From NCBI GenBank assembly GCA_009801085.1, contig VNWV01000006.1:682001-746000 (forward strand): DNA of 64,000 nucleotides, read 5' to 3'. A model generated the notes under the pieces. The model was not told where the DNA came from. It searched no databases and saw only the letters and a program-made list of their open reading frames with translations. Positions 1-12,020 of this stretch are shown here, in pieces. Within the stretch, counting starts at the first letter, position 1, and each line of letters starts with the position of its first letter. A program made the translations under genes and the position numbers. Source of the stretch: Lasiodiplodia sp. COLG20. Taxonomy: Eukaryota > Ascomycota > Dothideomycetes > Botryosphaeriales > Botryosphaeriaceae.

Positions 1-315
1 TGTTATGGAGTCCCGGGTCGCCTTTTATTCCACATTCGGGAGGAGGCATCCAAGGGCTGACAGAGCTGAGCCAAGACAACAGCCTGGACTAATTTGGGAT
101 TTCTGTACAATAGATCGTGCACCGTGACGCAGGTAGTACCGGATAATCTCCAATTCTATTTTCAGACCCTGTGATCCTCCTTCTTCAGCCTTTCAGCCTC
201 CGTCACAGCACTTCGCCCTCATCTCATATGCTACCGCTCGACAACCTCCTACTGATGGTCTCGGTCATCAACTCTAACTTCCACTTCCACTCAAGCAACT
301 TCTGCAGTCTCCGCC

Positions 316-705
316 ATGCCGAAAATCGTGGCATACCGCGTCCAGGACGTCCCAACTGAATTCACGGACGAAGACTTGAAGCAAGCAATCTTGAGCCAGC
401 TGCAAGAAGGTGAATCTCCCGACATGCTACTTGAATCTAGGCTATTGCCGTTTTGCCAGGCGGAAACTGCGAGTCCGAGGAAGAGGAATGCTGCTCTCAT
501 CAAACTCAACCAAAGCCCAAAATTCCTCGCGCGACTTGACGGAGGCCTCTCCAAATTCGATGTTGTTCGCATCAACAAAGATATAAGGCTCAAATTTGAT
601 CGAAGCTTTCATGGATTCACACAGCTGAACTGGCCTGATGAGACACAAGAGACTGCTGCTGAGTATTCTCCCCCTATGTGTTCGTCTTTTTTTTTTTTTT
701 TTTAA
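316..705 (+). pseudogene. Orphan first exon of a hydrolase-NACHT-ankyrin receptor
   Basis: The frame opens with MPKIVAYRVQDVP and runs to FHGFTQLNWPDE at about residue 108. This is the layout of the N-terminal module that precedes the alpha/beta-hydrolase domain in many fungal NACHT or SERAC1-like proteins. The receptor gene at 35113-39335 starts the same way (an RLQGIP-like opening, then a YGLTPLH-like segment). A GT donor lies inside the GA|GTAT of codons Glu-Tyr near 662-666, in phase 2. That is the position and phase of the first intron of the 39-kb gene. No exon coding the expected GLNGHAFGS-like hydrolase start was found downstream. The frame instead runs into a T17 tract and stops at 705. 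It may be a truncated relic or an expressed stand-alone module of about 129 residues. Confidence 0.5.
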
Positions 706-2502
706 CCTATTGTACCTTTGTATGTTGTTGTCTCTTGGGAATTTAGCCACAGATGGCGGCGGCGTTTCTCATCTTTGGCTCACAGCGCGCCGTCTTCGTA
801 CGTGCCCACTCCACCCCTTCTTTCTCCTTTCTCTACGCTGAATATCAATGCATGAGCCATACGCTGTGGAATTTCATCGGCAGTTTCAAAGCTGTCTTCG
901 TGCGTGTCTTGTCTGGCTCTTCGAGGACAAGAGTGATGAGTGTTGGAGCGGAGGTGCAAGGCTTGGGTTGGTGGCACAGAGGCGTGGAGAATAGTCTCGA
1001 GAGCAAGTAGGAGGGCTAAAAGAAGAAGGGTAGTGGTATTGAAGTCACCCAATTCGCATGAATTTTCTCAACAGCCCTCTCCCAAATTCAATGAGACTCT
1101 ACCGTTGCAGCAGACGGTTTTTGCGGGGTTTTTACTAGCGTTACTTTCCCCCTGAGCTGGAGGGAAGAGAGGATAACGTTGGGTGTGGCTTTCTTTCCGT
1201 CGACGTTGGTGAAACGGGGGAAGAGCTTGTTCATTAGGTGAAACGGTCGAAGGGGCCTGGAGCTACGTGGTAGCGCTGATCCCCCCGTGGTGTCGGCGTC
1301 AAGTAAGCATAATTGGGGATACTACTGAGAGCTTAGCAGTTGAATTGATGTATTGAATTCTTTTTTTTTGTCTCTATGGATTTGTGGTTAATCTATGTAG
1401 CTCTTGTTCTTTCTCCACTACGTTTTCTGGATTCTAGATGATTGTTGTTGTATTTCTTCTTCAATGCTGTGTGAGAAACAATGTGAAGATAGCATCATGT
1501 CAGTGAAAAGACGCTGAGTTCCGAAACCGGGGCACTCATGATTCGTCCCGGCCGAGAGGAGCTAGTTGAACTCAGGGGGCAGATATGCTCAAAGGCCATT
1601 GGGCGATGACGATCTCGGAAAAAAAAAAAGTGAGGTGAAGTAAGGCTTTGGTTTCAGTCGGAAAAACGTGAAGCTCCACACGGCGATTGGGCATCACGTC
1701 AAACGTCACACGCAGCGATCTGATCGATGTGACGCATTGCCCAAGCGGTTAGGGCCGGAGCAGCTTCGAAGCGAGCTGGGGGAGCGACAGCAAGGAAGAG
1801 GGCACGAGCAAGGATGGTGACATGTTTGGAAGGAAAAGCGGGCGGGTGCGACGGATCATTGGGCGGGCGCCAGCCACGGTCCCGGGACGTCCGGCCAGTC
1901 ACCTCATCATCGCCCACAAACATATATCCCCCCTTTTCCTCTTCTGGCAGCAGACGGGCAAAATATTGGTTGGCTTCGCCTCGTGTTTGCCTGCCTGCCA
2001 CATGGCCCCGCGCGAACACGAGCGGTTTGCCCGCCACCGCTCCGCCTTCTCACGGCGGTGACATGACTTTCGTCACGCTGCATCGCTAGTCGACGATGCG
2101 CTGGCCGAGAAACCCAAAGGCTGGAGAGAAACGGACGACAAACGTGCGGCTTTTTCGGGGCATACGGAGGCTTCTAGACACGGCTATGACGAACCCTGTC
2201 CTATGCCAGGCACAGGCGGCAGGCAATGGCGGCAGCATCCCATGCGGGGCAGGTGGTGGCCGTATGTGGCGTGGGCCGTGGCTCTCCGCAAATGACAAGC
2301 GGGCAAACCCTGCAGCCCTCTGCTAATCATAGACTCTGAAGACTTCGCCGGTGTAAGCCACGGCCCAATTCGGACCCATCATCACACCTTGTTCCTGCGG
2401 CTCCCCGGAAGAGTGAGCTACGTCAGCCCATGGCCCAGCCATCTGGGAAGCAAGCCATGCAGGTACCTAACCGGCGTTTTTTTCCCTTCTCCTTTCATGT
2501 GC
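706..2502. other. Gene-free stretch
   Basis: No frame here has family motifs or splice-linked continuations. The GC-rich frames around 1.7-2.3 kb overlap on both strands and look like chance. The 3' part is the upstream region of the glucanase gene at 2630. Confidence 0.5.
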
Positions 2503-2508
2503 ATATAA
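2503..2508 (+). promoter_or_regulatory. Putative TATA box of the GH17 gene
   Basis: An ATATAAG-type element lies about 125 bases upstream of the ATG at 2630, followed by a CT-rich stretch. This is a usual arrangement for a fungal core promoter with a short leader. No transcription start was mapped. Confidence 0.45.
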
Positions 2509-2629
2509 GCGGCTTTTGGTCTGCTCTTTTTCTTTTGCTCTTTGCTCTTCTGCCAATTCCCTTGTTGCGTGGAATACTCGGAAAGAAAAAAGGAACCCAC
2601 ATTCGCTATTCCTTAATCAATAAGTCCTA

Positions 2630-4426
2630 ATGCGTTACTCATCACTCCTCGGCCTGGCGGCCGGCATCACCACAGCCGCCGCCCAGTACAAGGGCTTCAA
2701 CTACGGCAACACCCTCACCACGGGCGCGCCCAAGTCGTTAGCCGACTTCACGGCCGAGTTCAACCTAGCCAAGAACCTGGTGGGCGCATCGGGCTTCACT
2801 TCGGCGCGCCTGTACACCATGATCCAGGGCGGCACGACCAACACGCCCATCGCCGCCATCCAAGCCGCCATCGACACCCAAACCACCCTCCTCCTCGGCC
2901 TGTGGGCCTCGGCGGGGCAAGCCAGCTTCGACAACGAGGTCGCCGCGCTGAAAGCCGCCATCGCGCAGTACGGCACCGCCTTCACCGACCTCATCGTCGG
3001 CATCTCGGTCGGCAGCGAGGATCTCTACCGCAACTCGCCGACCGGTATCATCAACAAGAGCGGCTACGGCGCCGACCCGGCCGTGCTGGTGTCGTACATC
3101 GAGCAGGTGCGCGCCGCTATCGCGGGCACCGGCGCGTCCGGGGCGTCCATCGGCCACGTCGACACGTGGACGGCCTTCGTCAACGGCAGCAACAGCGCCG
3201 TCGTCGACGCCGTCGACTGGCTCGGCTTCGACGGCTACCCGTACTTCCAGAACACGCAGGCCAACGGCATCGCGAATGCCAAAGCGCTGTTCGACGAGTC
3301 TGTTGCTGCGACCAAGGGCGCCGCCAAGGGCAAGCCCGTGTGGATCACCGAGACGGGGTGGCCCGTCAGCGGGCCGACGGAGAACGAGGCCGTTGCGAGC
3401 GTTGAGAATGCGAAGGCGTACTGGGATGAGGTGGGGTGTCCGTTGTTTGGCAACACCAATACTTGGTGGTACACGCTGCAGGACGCCGTGCCGGATACGC
3501 CGTCGCCGAGCTTTGGTATCGTTGCGGGAGGCAGCTCGACGCCGTTGTTTGATCTGACTTGCGGTGCTGCGGGCAGCGATGGTGGTGACTCGGCGTCGTC
3601 TGCTGCGTCTTCGGCCACCAGCGTTGCGTCCTCCGCCGCCTCGTCCGCTCATGCTTCTACTGCCGCCTCTGCTAGCACTGCTCCCTCGCAGCCCGCTGGT
3701 GGAGCCCCTGGCGCCTCTTCTTCCTCCGCCCCAGCTGGAACCACCGCGGCCCCCGCTCCCAGCGGCACCGCAACCTCCCCAGGTGACGACGACGCAGAGA
3801 CCACCGTCATCATCACCATCACAACAACCTACTGCCCCACCCCGGGCGTGACTTCCACCGCCACCACCACCACCGCCCTCACGCACCCCACCAGCAGCGG
3901 CTTCCAAACCGCCCCCGCCCCCTCTTCCACCGCGAAGTCCTGCCCCGCCAACCTCTCCGGCACCTACGAATACCCGCACCTCATCGTCCCCGTCGACAGC
4001 GCCGCGCCGACCAAGGCCTACGGCACCTCCTACAACGGCCAGCTCTCGTCGACCCTGTCGACGCTGTTCAACTTCGACATCCCTGCTTCCTACGCCGGCA
4101 AGACGTGTTCGCTCGTCTTCTTGCTGCCCGAGAAGAAGGACCTCGAGACGAGCGACTTCACGCTCTCGGGGGCCGGCGGGATTGCGGTGAGTAAGTTGTC
4201 GGCGCCGGCGGAGGAGGGGACGACGTATGAGAGTGTGCCCGAGAGTAAGGGTGAGGTCGGGGGTGTGGAGAGTGTGGTGCCCGGGGGTGCGTGGGTGGTG
4301 GCGAGTGCGGCGTGTGAGGCGGGCGCGCGGGTGGGGTATGAGGTTAAGGCGACGGGCGGGTTGGAGTTGGAGTGGTTTGAGGATTGGAATCCGAGTCCGA
4401 TTGGGTTGTTTGTTACTGTTTGTTAG
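2630..4426 (+). CDS. Secreted GH17 beta-1,3-glucanase with But2 C-terminal domain
   Basis: Intronless, 598 residues. Residues 1-18 form a signal peptide ending ...TTAAA before QYKG. Residues about 19-310 are a glycoside hydrolase family 17 domain like fungal EglC endo-beta-1,3-glucanases. The likely acid/base is Glu130 in VGSED and the nucleophile Glu241 in ITETGWP. A Ser/Thr/Ala/Pro linker (about 311-435) is probably O-glycosylated. From Cys438 ([19 protein letters not shown]) to the last residue ([12 protein letters not shown]) the protein matches the domain described as the C-terminal domain of ubiquitin-3-binding protein But2, which is common on secreted fungal proteins. EglC relatives usually end in a GPI signal; here the But2 domain takes that place, so the enzyme is probably released or held in the wall by that domain. 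GH17 enzymes cut or remodel wall beta-1,3-glucan. A long antisense frame over this gene is a codon-bias artefact. Confidence 0.92.
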   Translation: MRYSSLLGLAAGITTAAAQYKGFNYGNTLTTGAPKSLADFTAEFNLAKNLVGASGFTSARLYTMIQGGTTNTPIAAIQAAIDTQTTLLLGLWASAGQASFDNEVAALKAAIAQYGTAFTDLIVGISVGSEDLYRNSPTGIINKSGYGADPAVLVSYIEQVRAAIAGTGASGASIGHVDTWTAFVNGSNSAVVDAVDWLGFDGYPYFQNTQANGIANAKALFDESVAATKGAAKGKPVWITETGWPVSGPTENEAVASVENAKAYWDEVGCPLFGNTNTWWYTLQDAVPDTPSPSFGIVAGGSSTPLFDLTCGAAGSDGGDSASSAASSATSVASSAASSAHASTAASASTAPSQPAGGAPGASSSSAPAGTTAAPAPSGTATSPGDDDAETTVIITITTTYCPTPGVTSTATTTTALTHPTSSGFQTAPAPSSTAKSCPANLSGTYEYPHLIVPVDSAAPTKAYGTSYNGQLSSTLSTLFNFDIPASYAGKTCSLVFLLPEKKDLETSDFTLSGAGGIAVSKLSAPAEEGTTYESVPESKGEVGGVESVVPGGAWVVASAACEAGARVGYEVKATGGLELEWFEDWNPSPIGLFVTVC

Positions 4427-6216
4427 ATGAGTTTTGTAGGAAGTGGGAAGTAATGGTGATGGGAATGGCTGGGGGTTGGGAAAAAAGGTAGACGGGTTTG
4501 GGTGGTAAGGGAGATGTCTTTTGAATACGATCTTGTGAATATCACGGTTAATACGTTGTATCAATTGACCTGTCGAAATGTTGAAGATAATTTTTGGACG
4601 AGTCTTCGTATGTAAATCGTATCGATCATTTTACCATGTAAAATATTCTGGAATATTGCTCGTGGATTTTCAAAGAGATGCTGTACCAGAAGAAAGCAGA
4701 AGCAACACCATACGGGTACTATCAGAAGGCTTCGAATAAAGAAAAGAAAGAAAAGACGGAGAAGGGTAACTGCATAGAGAGAAAATACAGCAGACAGTGC
4801 TGCTGTACACAGTCAAGGCTCTACTTTTTCTCTTTCTCAGGCTTTCATTTTCAGATTCCGGCCCTACAGCACCGGTACAGTATCCTGAGACGCCCGGCAG
4901 ATACAGGCCGTTCAAGACGCCGGCAGCGGCGGGGTATACTGTGGAATATTATCGAGGCGAGAGAAAGAAGGGGGAGATGATGATGAAAGGGTTTAGTCAG
5001 AGTCAATAGTATTATTGTGTTAGCATAGATCGAGCGAGATATTAAATTTGGTGGGTTGCGATTGCATTAAAGCGTTTTATATCAAAAGACGTTTTTTTAG
5101 ATTTCACCTTTTCTTTTTCTCTTCGTCCACCAAAGTACGTGGGCGTATGTGTATGTATGATATTTATTTTATGGGAGGTGGTGAGAGGATTATATTTGGT
5201 GGGTGTGGGAGGAGTCATTGATAGAACGAACAAAAAGAAGGACACTGCCGCTAGAGAGAGAGCAGAAAAATGGCATCTGTTGCTTTGACATATCCTGAGT
5301 TTTTTGTTGTATTGTCGATGGTTTAAGTTACCTACATCATAATAGCCGGTTTGAACTACGAGAGTGTGAGTATCATTCCTTTCACAGACTTAAAAGGAAG
5401 CGTGCATTGTAGACAGTGATATGAGTGAAATATAAGCTGTTTCAGATGAGAGCGGGAAATTCAATTTGAGCAAAGCTGTGAAATAGCCGCGCAAGGGTGG
5501 GTCTATAGGCGTTAAGAAGGGTAGTGATAAGCTGGATATAGACGTACGTTTCTATATTCATACGAACTTCTTTCATGTAATTTGATTTGTATCTAAATTC
5601 TACATCATATATATTGGATACACCTGTAAGGTACGCAGCATGACGCAAACTGGCTGCCAGCGAATCGGTCTGCTCAAGCCAGCGTAGATTTGGGGTGAAC
5701 TGGTCGAGTATGCGGTCTCGTTGATATGCGTCAAGAGCAGCTGGGGCCTGAGCGACTCGACCCCGGCCTTGATGCTGAGGGGGCTGTGCACGGTAGATAT
5801 GGATGGGTCTGGCTTATGTTGCGATCTCCCAATACGACAGCTCGAACATTACAGTGCTGTCAGCACTTGTTGCACCATTGATTGGCCAACGCGCAACAAC
5901 AATGCTGCCTGGCTCCCCCGAGATGCATCTCGCAGATCATCTATTGGCCCCCATCTCACTTTTAGCGGGATTTTTTTTTTTTTTTTTGTAAAATGTCCAC
6001 CGATGTCGCTGTACCTCCAGGTCCCTTCGCCTTGGCGGCAACCAATTCTCGCGTGCCCACAGCTTCAACATTAATAAACACCGATCAGAACTCGACACTG
6101 CTCTCTTCCAGTTATTCCAAAAACAACATTTGCGTATTGCAAAAATTTCGTCCAGCTTTGACCAAATACACACTAGTCTAGCTACATTAATTGTCTCGCT
6201 CCCTCACTCACCCATC
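4427..6216. other. Gene-free stretch
   Basis: The 3' flank of the glucanase, then AT-rich DNA with short unsupported frames and a T17 run at 5971-5987. No conserved motif was seen. Confidence 0.5.
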
Positions 6217-6612
6217 ATGGATATCTCTTTCGAAGCTGTCATTACTACTCTTACACTTCTCGTCCAGCTTGCAGCGCTTTTCTACGGCCACGGACCTGGA
6301 AATGCTCAACGCTTTCGAAGTGAGGGCGGCCTCACTCACCTTAGTCCTGATGGTGTAAAATGTTAATCTAGTCGGCAGACGCTATTATCCACATATGGAA
6401 CAGCTTCCGTCAGCTTGTTGCGATCGTCTGGAATGTGTGCATTTCCATCCATCAGACGAGGTACTCATCCGTGTTTCCTTTTTGGCATTAAGTGGTAGTT
6501 CTTTAATCCACTGACAACAACCAGTAAGATGGCTGTTCTTGCTTGGTGCCGGTCGCTTATGAGCTTCTGTGGGAGGGCGCGGCAAGAGAATGAACAGAAC
6601 GCTCCAGCCTAG
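6217..6612 (+). CDS. Possible 90-residue three-exon protein, function unknown
   Basis: Proposed exons are 6217-6319, 6379-6460 and 6525-6612. Intron 1 (59 nt) starts GTGAGG and ends GGCAG. Intron 2 (64 nt) starts GTACTC, has a CTGAC branch-like site and ends CCAG. Phases 1 and 2 join exactly into one frame ending in TAG at 6610-6612. The product starts MDISFEAVITTLTLLVQLAALFYGH (a hydrophobic N-terminal helix), continues with an amphipathic Trp-rich part (IIHIWNSF, VAIVWNV) and ends RARQENEQNAPA. No known family was recognised. The support is splice consensus plus frame continuity only, so chance is not excluded. It would be a small membrane-associated protein if real. Confidence 0.42.
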
Positions 6613-7616
6613 TGCAATAGATGGGTAGTAGGCCCCACTCTTTCTTCTTCGTCAATACATTCTTTTTCACTATTCACTGCTGACGAAAGTGGTTTGACCG
6701 GAGTAGTTGGCTGTTGCTCGAGTCCCCGCCGGTGATTTTCGACCCCGTGCTATCACACAGCATCCGATACTGTTTGCCCCGCCATCCTCCACGAGTTCGC
6801 CGGTTGATGATTCACTAGCTTTCCGGGCATGCTCTGTATTTGCATCAAAAACGTTTTGGAGGTTCTGAAATAATCGGATCGTCGGCCGATCTACGAGCGG
6901 GATTATATTGGACTTCTGCGCGAGAAACTTAGAGTCTTTGTCGCAAGGCTGTCTAGCGTCAAGGGTAGTTTGTGGTGGAGTTGGCGGCCTCGTTTGTCAC
7001 CTTCCGCCGAGCCCGCGACAAGCGAGCAACGCGCGCCAAAGGTTAAGCTGGGCTTGCTGCACATGTGCGACGCTGTTTTTTTTTTTTTTTTTTTCAGGAA
7101 CGGGTACATGCTGGATATCTTTGACGACGATGCAGAGCTGAATCTTTCATGATAATTACTTTGATTTCTCAACGCTTTCTATATGAGAACAACTGTACAC
7201 ATCAAATGGCGAGTGAAAATTCCCCCGCAAAACTTGGCAGGTGCATATATAATCACCCATTATACGTGATTATCTTGCCGTAGCATCAACAACTAAACCA
7301 TACATTACACTAATACCGCCACCTCTTGCTTCCGTCTGCTTCTTTTCCAAATGAAAAATGAGAATCCTCTCACCTTATTATTACAACCTATCCTCGCCCT
7401 TTCAGCGTTCAGCCACTCTTTCGTGCTACCGCTCTCTACGGCTTTGTATAATTAATGGTCGAATGAAATAAAACAGAAAGAAGTTCGTCAGGCTGCCACT
7501 GGCGCTCCACATCCCCACAACGCACGTTCCACATACCAGCCCATACCACCAAAAAATTTACGGACGACGTCCGAGCGAAGAAAAAAAAAGAACACGGTCA
7601 ACGGCAAAAGAGATTG
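6613..7616. other. Gene-free stretch
   Basis: No supported gene. It contains a T19 run at 7076-7094 and AT-rich sequence leading to the tRNA on the other strand. Confidence 0.5.
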
Positions 7617-7715
7617 CTCCCCCGGACAGGCTTGAACTGTCAACCTCCTGATTGCAACTGGTAATCGAATTACCCTTTAACAGTCAGACGCGCTAGCCAA
7701 TTGCGCCACGGAGGA
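7617..7715 (-). tRNA. tRNA-Asn (GTT) with about 25-nt intron
   Basis: On the minus strand a 7-bp acceptor stem forms (TCCTCCG with CGGGGGA, one G-T pair). The D arm is GGCGCAATTGGCTAGCGC, the anticodon stem TCTGA/TCAGG and the T arm TGACAGTTCAAGCCTGTC. The anticodon loop CTGTTA-A holds GTT (Asn). A 25-nt intron sits one base 3' of the anticodon, the standard eukaryotic position. Discriminator base G. Mature length about 74 nt. Confidence 0.93.
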
Positions 7716-8663
7716 GTAGTTTGTAACAACTCCTTGGATCCAGCTGAGTTACTGGAGTGGCTGTTGATGGAGAGGCGGTTTTCTGGTAGCGATTATAAAG
7801 AGAAACGCACGTTTGACCCCCCTTGAGATGCGAAAAAGACATGAAACAACCTGATGATGGAAAATTGGTATATTGTGGGGGCAATTGGCTATTGTTGAGC
7901 GACGAACTTAGCTAGCGTTTGTAAGGTTTAAAAAGGCTTAGTGGAGAGGATAATACGCGTTCGGCCTGTTGCTTGTGGTGGGGAATTCAGAAGCTAGTCT
8001 TTCGAACGTTCAGGAACATGTTGCTAAAAGAACAGATTTTTGGTGTTTCTATTATGTGATAGTGAACGAGCTACTTTAATCAGCTTATATGGTAACTTGA
8101 AGCTCGGATATCAGAATAGAATAGCATAACTGCAGCGATAGAGGGTGGGTGATGGCCAAAACAGGGGCTGTGATTCTCAAGAGTTAGAAGGAATGTGGAC
8201 GAAAACCTGTTGCAAGCGCAGTTGCTACCTAAGCGAACAATAAGATCAGGGAGGCTTTAGACAGTTAGCAGCGAATACGTACTAGTTTAATTATTTATCA
8301 ACACATTCTTCAAAGACAAAATCCAATGAATAGAAAAGAATCATATATAACTTCTCAAACAACGAAAATTGCGTAACAAGATCTTCCCATATAAATTTTC
8401 CTTTGTGAAATGCTTCAATCTTAATCATTTACGCATGAACTCATAAACCCATAAGAACACCTCCCCTTCTTAGATCGTCACCCCTTCTTCATCTACAGCC
8501 AAAGAAAGCGCTCATCCCACAGCTTGTACTTCTGTACAAACATCCACCACCGCAAAAACCTTCACCCCTTTTATGTGCGTGCAAACCCGCTCCATCTCCT
8601 CTTAACCAAAGACATCTACATCTAGAACAATCTCATATCTCACGAGGCAAAGCATCCTCCTGA
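7716..8663. other. Gene-free stretch
   Basis: Upstream of the minus-strand tRNA and downstream of the minus-strand transporter. AT-rich, with no frame of note. Confidence 0.5.
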
Positions 8664-10619
8664 CTACTTCCCCCCCAACCTCCTCTCCCTCACAAACCAC
8701 GCACCCACCGCCGCCCCCGCCACAAGCGCAATCATCAACCCAAACGCGCTCCTTGTACTCTCCGCATAGCACCTCCGCACCACCTCCGCCACCGCAGGCG
8801 GCAGCTCCCAGATGCTCTCGATGCTCTGACGCACACGCTCCGCGATTTTCGCCGCCTCAGCGCCGCTGCCCAACGCCGCGGCCAGACGGGCCCTCAACTC
8901 CTGATTGACCAGCGTCGCGGCGAGCGAGACGCCGAAGACGGAGCCGAGGCTGCGGAAGAGGTACGAGCAGGCGGTCGCGACGGCCTGGTCGGCGTGGGCG
9001 GCGTTGGAGATGAGGCCGATCAAGCTGGTCGTGACGCCGATGCCGTTCGAGAAGCCGGACACGCACAAGCCCAGGACAATACCGAGGGTGGAATTGACGG
9101 GGGCGAGTTGGGGAGGCAGCAGACGCGCGCCGCCGCCAGCGCAGACGAAGATGACGGCGGCGCCGACGACGAGGCCGGCGTAGGCGGCGACGGTGAGGCG
9201 GTAGAAGCGGCCGGTCCACTGCATGTAGAAGCCGCCGAACAGGCTGCCGGAGACGCCGGCGATGATGCCGGGGATGAGGCGCACGCCGGCCTGCGTGGCC
9301 GAGGCGCCGTCGACGACCTGGAAGTAGAGCGGGAGGTAGAAGAGGGCGGCCATGTAGCCGCCGAACGAGAAGAAGTTGCACGCGTAGCACGCCACCAGCG
9401 ACCGCTCGAAGATGATGTGGCCGGGGGCGAAGGGCTCGGCCGCGACCTTGGTCTCGACGAGCAGGAAGAGCAGGAACAGCGGCACCGACGCGCCCAGCGA
9501 GGCCAGCGTCACGCGGTCGCGCCACGACACGTTGGAGCCGCGGTCGAGCCCGAGCAGCAGCATGAAGACGGCGGCGATGAGGATGACGGCGCCGAGGAAG
9601 TCGATGCGGCGCAGCTTCTCCTTCCAGTGCGAGTGGTCGCGCTTGGGCAGCTTGAGGGCCAGCGAGACGGCGAGGATGGCGACGACGCACAGCGGCGGCT
9701 GGAACAGGAAGACCCAGCGCCAGCCCACGCGGTCGGCCAGGATGCCGCCCAGCGGCGCGCCCGTGCCGGCGCCCGTCGCGAAGACGATGTTGATGTAGCC
9801 CTGCCACTTGCCGCGCTCGCGCAGCGTCACGATGTCGCTCATCATGATCGACACGACCGTCGTCATGCCGCCGCCGCCGATGCCCGCGAACGCCCGCGCC
9901 GCGATCAGCTCGTTCATGTTGCGCGCCAGCCCGCACGCCAGGCACCCGATGCCGAAGAGGGTGTACGCGAAGAGCAGGCATGACTTGCGCCCGAAGATGT
10001 CCGAGAGCTTGCCGTACAGAGGCTGGAAGGACGTGAGGGTCAGGAAATACCTGGACAGTGACCTGCTGTCAGCACTCAATTCTCCCCAGGGGAAAGAGGT
10101 CTGGAGTCCTTACGCTGTTGCAATCCACGACGTGTTGTTCAATGCCCCCAGATCCGAGCCGATGCGCCCATAACTGGACACAATGATCGTCTGGTCCGCC
10201 GCGGAGAGGAAGATCTGCCCACCCCAGAACATAAGCAAATCAGCACTCAATCAATCAACACCAACCATCATTTCCACCGTGGTCCCCAATTCCCCTCCCC
10301 TCCCCAGAAAATCGTGACAACTCACCCCTACAGCCACGGCCGGCAGGATATACTTCATCCGCTTCTTGACCTCGGGCAAGCCCTTGTACTTGTTCAGCGT
10401 CGTCCCGGCCTCGCTGATGTTGCTCTCCTGCCTCTCCAGATCCCCGCCGTCATCCTCAAAGCCACCACCATTGTCTCCCTCATACTCGTCCTCGGGACCG
10501 TCCCCCACGGGCTGCGGTGCCAGGACCTGCAGGCCGTCGGAGGTGCGGCGTTGACCCAGGAGCGGGCTCCTCTCGGTCGGGTGGCCGTTGTGGCCATTTG
10601 CAGCGCGGTGGGCCGTCAT
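8664..10619 (-). CDS. MFS transporter, DHA/Vba-Fnx1-like
   Basis: Three exons: 10619-10326, 10214-10114 and 10050-8664 (introns of 111 and 63 nt, GT-AG). They code 593 residues. The hydrophilic N-terminus (about 1-85) carries ERSPLLGQRR, a dileucine-like sorting signal often seen on vacuolar transporters. Membrane helices follow. Exon 2 codes the first-helix signature SAADQTII. Exon 3 opens with YFLTLTSFQPLYGKLSDIFGRK, which is MFS motif A. A GTGAPLGG element resembles the antiporter motif C. The number of helices fits a 14-TM drug:H+ antiporter type. Closest known types are vacuolar basic amino-acid carriers (Vba, Fnx1) and multidrug exporters; the substrate cannot be chosen from sequence. 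The start at 10619 was chosen because it gives the family-like polar N-terminus with one long first exon. Confidence 0.9.
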
Positions 10620-12020
10620 GGCCGGAAAGAGGCGGTCGGTGGTGATGTGTTACTTCTTCCCAAGAAATACGAGGAAGCGGGCGGAAGGAAGAGGGAAAAA
10701 GAGGAAACGTGTGTGTATTCTCTTGGTCGAAGCAGAGCAGAGGGAATGCTTTCTTCTCCGCTATCCAACACGCATACGCGGGCCCTTCGACCAGCTCACA
10801 CCCAGCTCACCACTGCTGTCGATCGGTGGCGGGAATTGCGATTTTTGTCGGTCGTCGGAGGGGGGCGGCGTACACCTGGCGCGTGGGGACGCGAAAGCGG
10901 TGGAGGGAAGGATTGCTGTGGGTGCCGTCGTGTGGGTGGAAGGGAGGAGCTTGGGTCAGTTCTCACGGCTCACGGCCTGGTCAATGACCCTCGCGCATCG
11001 GGTGAGTCCTTGACTCTTGATACACGGCCTGAATCGGTGGCGGCGACGTGGAGGAGGGGGAGAAGAGGGGAAGAGAGAGCCATTGCCGTATCTGTTGAGT
11101 CTTTGTGTCTTCCGCCATCTTCCCCCCACTGCTGATTAGCAATTCGGGATCGCCCATCTCGGGCTGCCGAGCGGGTCGCCGGGAGTTCGAGAGTTTGCCG
11201 CGAAACAAGCACGTCAGTTTCGTCCGCCGCTTGGTCCGAGCGTCTCCCTCGTGTCCTTTCCCTTGGTTTGCTTCTACTGCTTCTAGTCGCATCTACACGA
11301 GCTGCAACTCATCAGGGACCTGGTTCGAATGAATGCGGCCCATCACAAATCGAGTCTCTCTCCGATGCGACACGTCTGCTCAGCAATTGCGCTATCGCGC
11401 TTTGTGCGCCATGCAGCTGGGGTAAAGCGGGCGCTCCCGCTGCCTATCTCCGACCAACCATCTAGCACGCTTTGGGTAGGTATCGAGAATACCTCATCAG
11501 TAGTTGCTTGGCAAAGCTGCGGCAGTTCTAGGAATGATCTGGAGTAACTTTTTGTGATTGAAGTTGTTGTCTATCTCTTGTCGCTTAAAATAGGCGAATA
11601 AGATACAATAACCTTGTAAAACCGAGACTGCACACAGACACTTAGGCTTGTATTTCTTGATGCTTGAGCAAAATCCTTGAATTTTCTCGCCAGGACAAAG
11701 GAAAGAAGGTTCAGTCGCGAACCTGTTCAGTCTCCCAGAGTTAGCAGGAAATGTCAGCAAGATTTGAAAATACAGCTCGTACCTCGACGCAATTATCAAC
11801 CGTAAAACTCATGCCGGGGAAGGTTGCATTTTTGGCTGCGCTTGTCGCTGCGGCTGCTGGTACAGTTGAGAGTGGAGGAAGTACACCTACATTGGCTGTT
11901 GCTGCTGCTGTGCCATGTAATTTTCTCCGTCCGCGAACATCATCGTACACTCCATCCTAAATAGCTATTAGCGATCTCAACTGCAACTACCTTCAATTGA
12001 AGATAGAGCAGCTTACCTTC
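10620..12020. other. Gene-free stretch
   Basis: The upstream region of the minus-strand transporter and the 3' flank of the next minus-strand gene. Several short frames overlap without motifs. No RNA gene was recognised. Confidence 0.45.

Noticed and set aside
1699..2326. Overlapping frames on both strands upstream of the glucanase
   Set aside because: Both strands are open, which is typical of GC-rich chance frames; no motif or splice support.
2765..4564. 599-codon frame antisense to the GH17 gene
   Set aside because: It mirrors GC-rich codon bias of the sense gene, gives an Arg/Gly-rich sequence without motifs, and the sense strand has clear catalytic signatures.
8994..9983. 329-codon plus-strand frame over the MFS transporter
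   Set aside because: An antisense shadow of a GC-rich gene; the product is an Asp/Glu/Arg low-complexity string.
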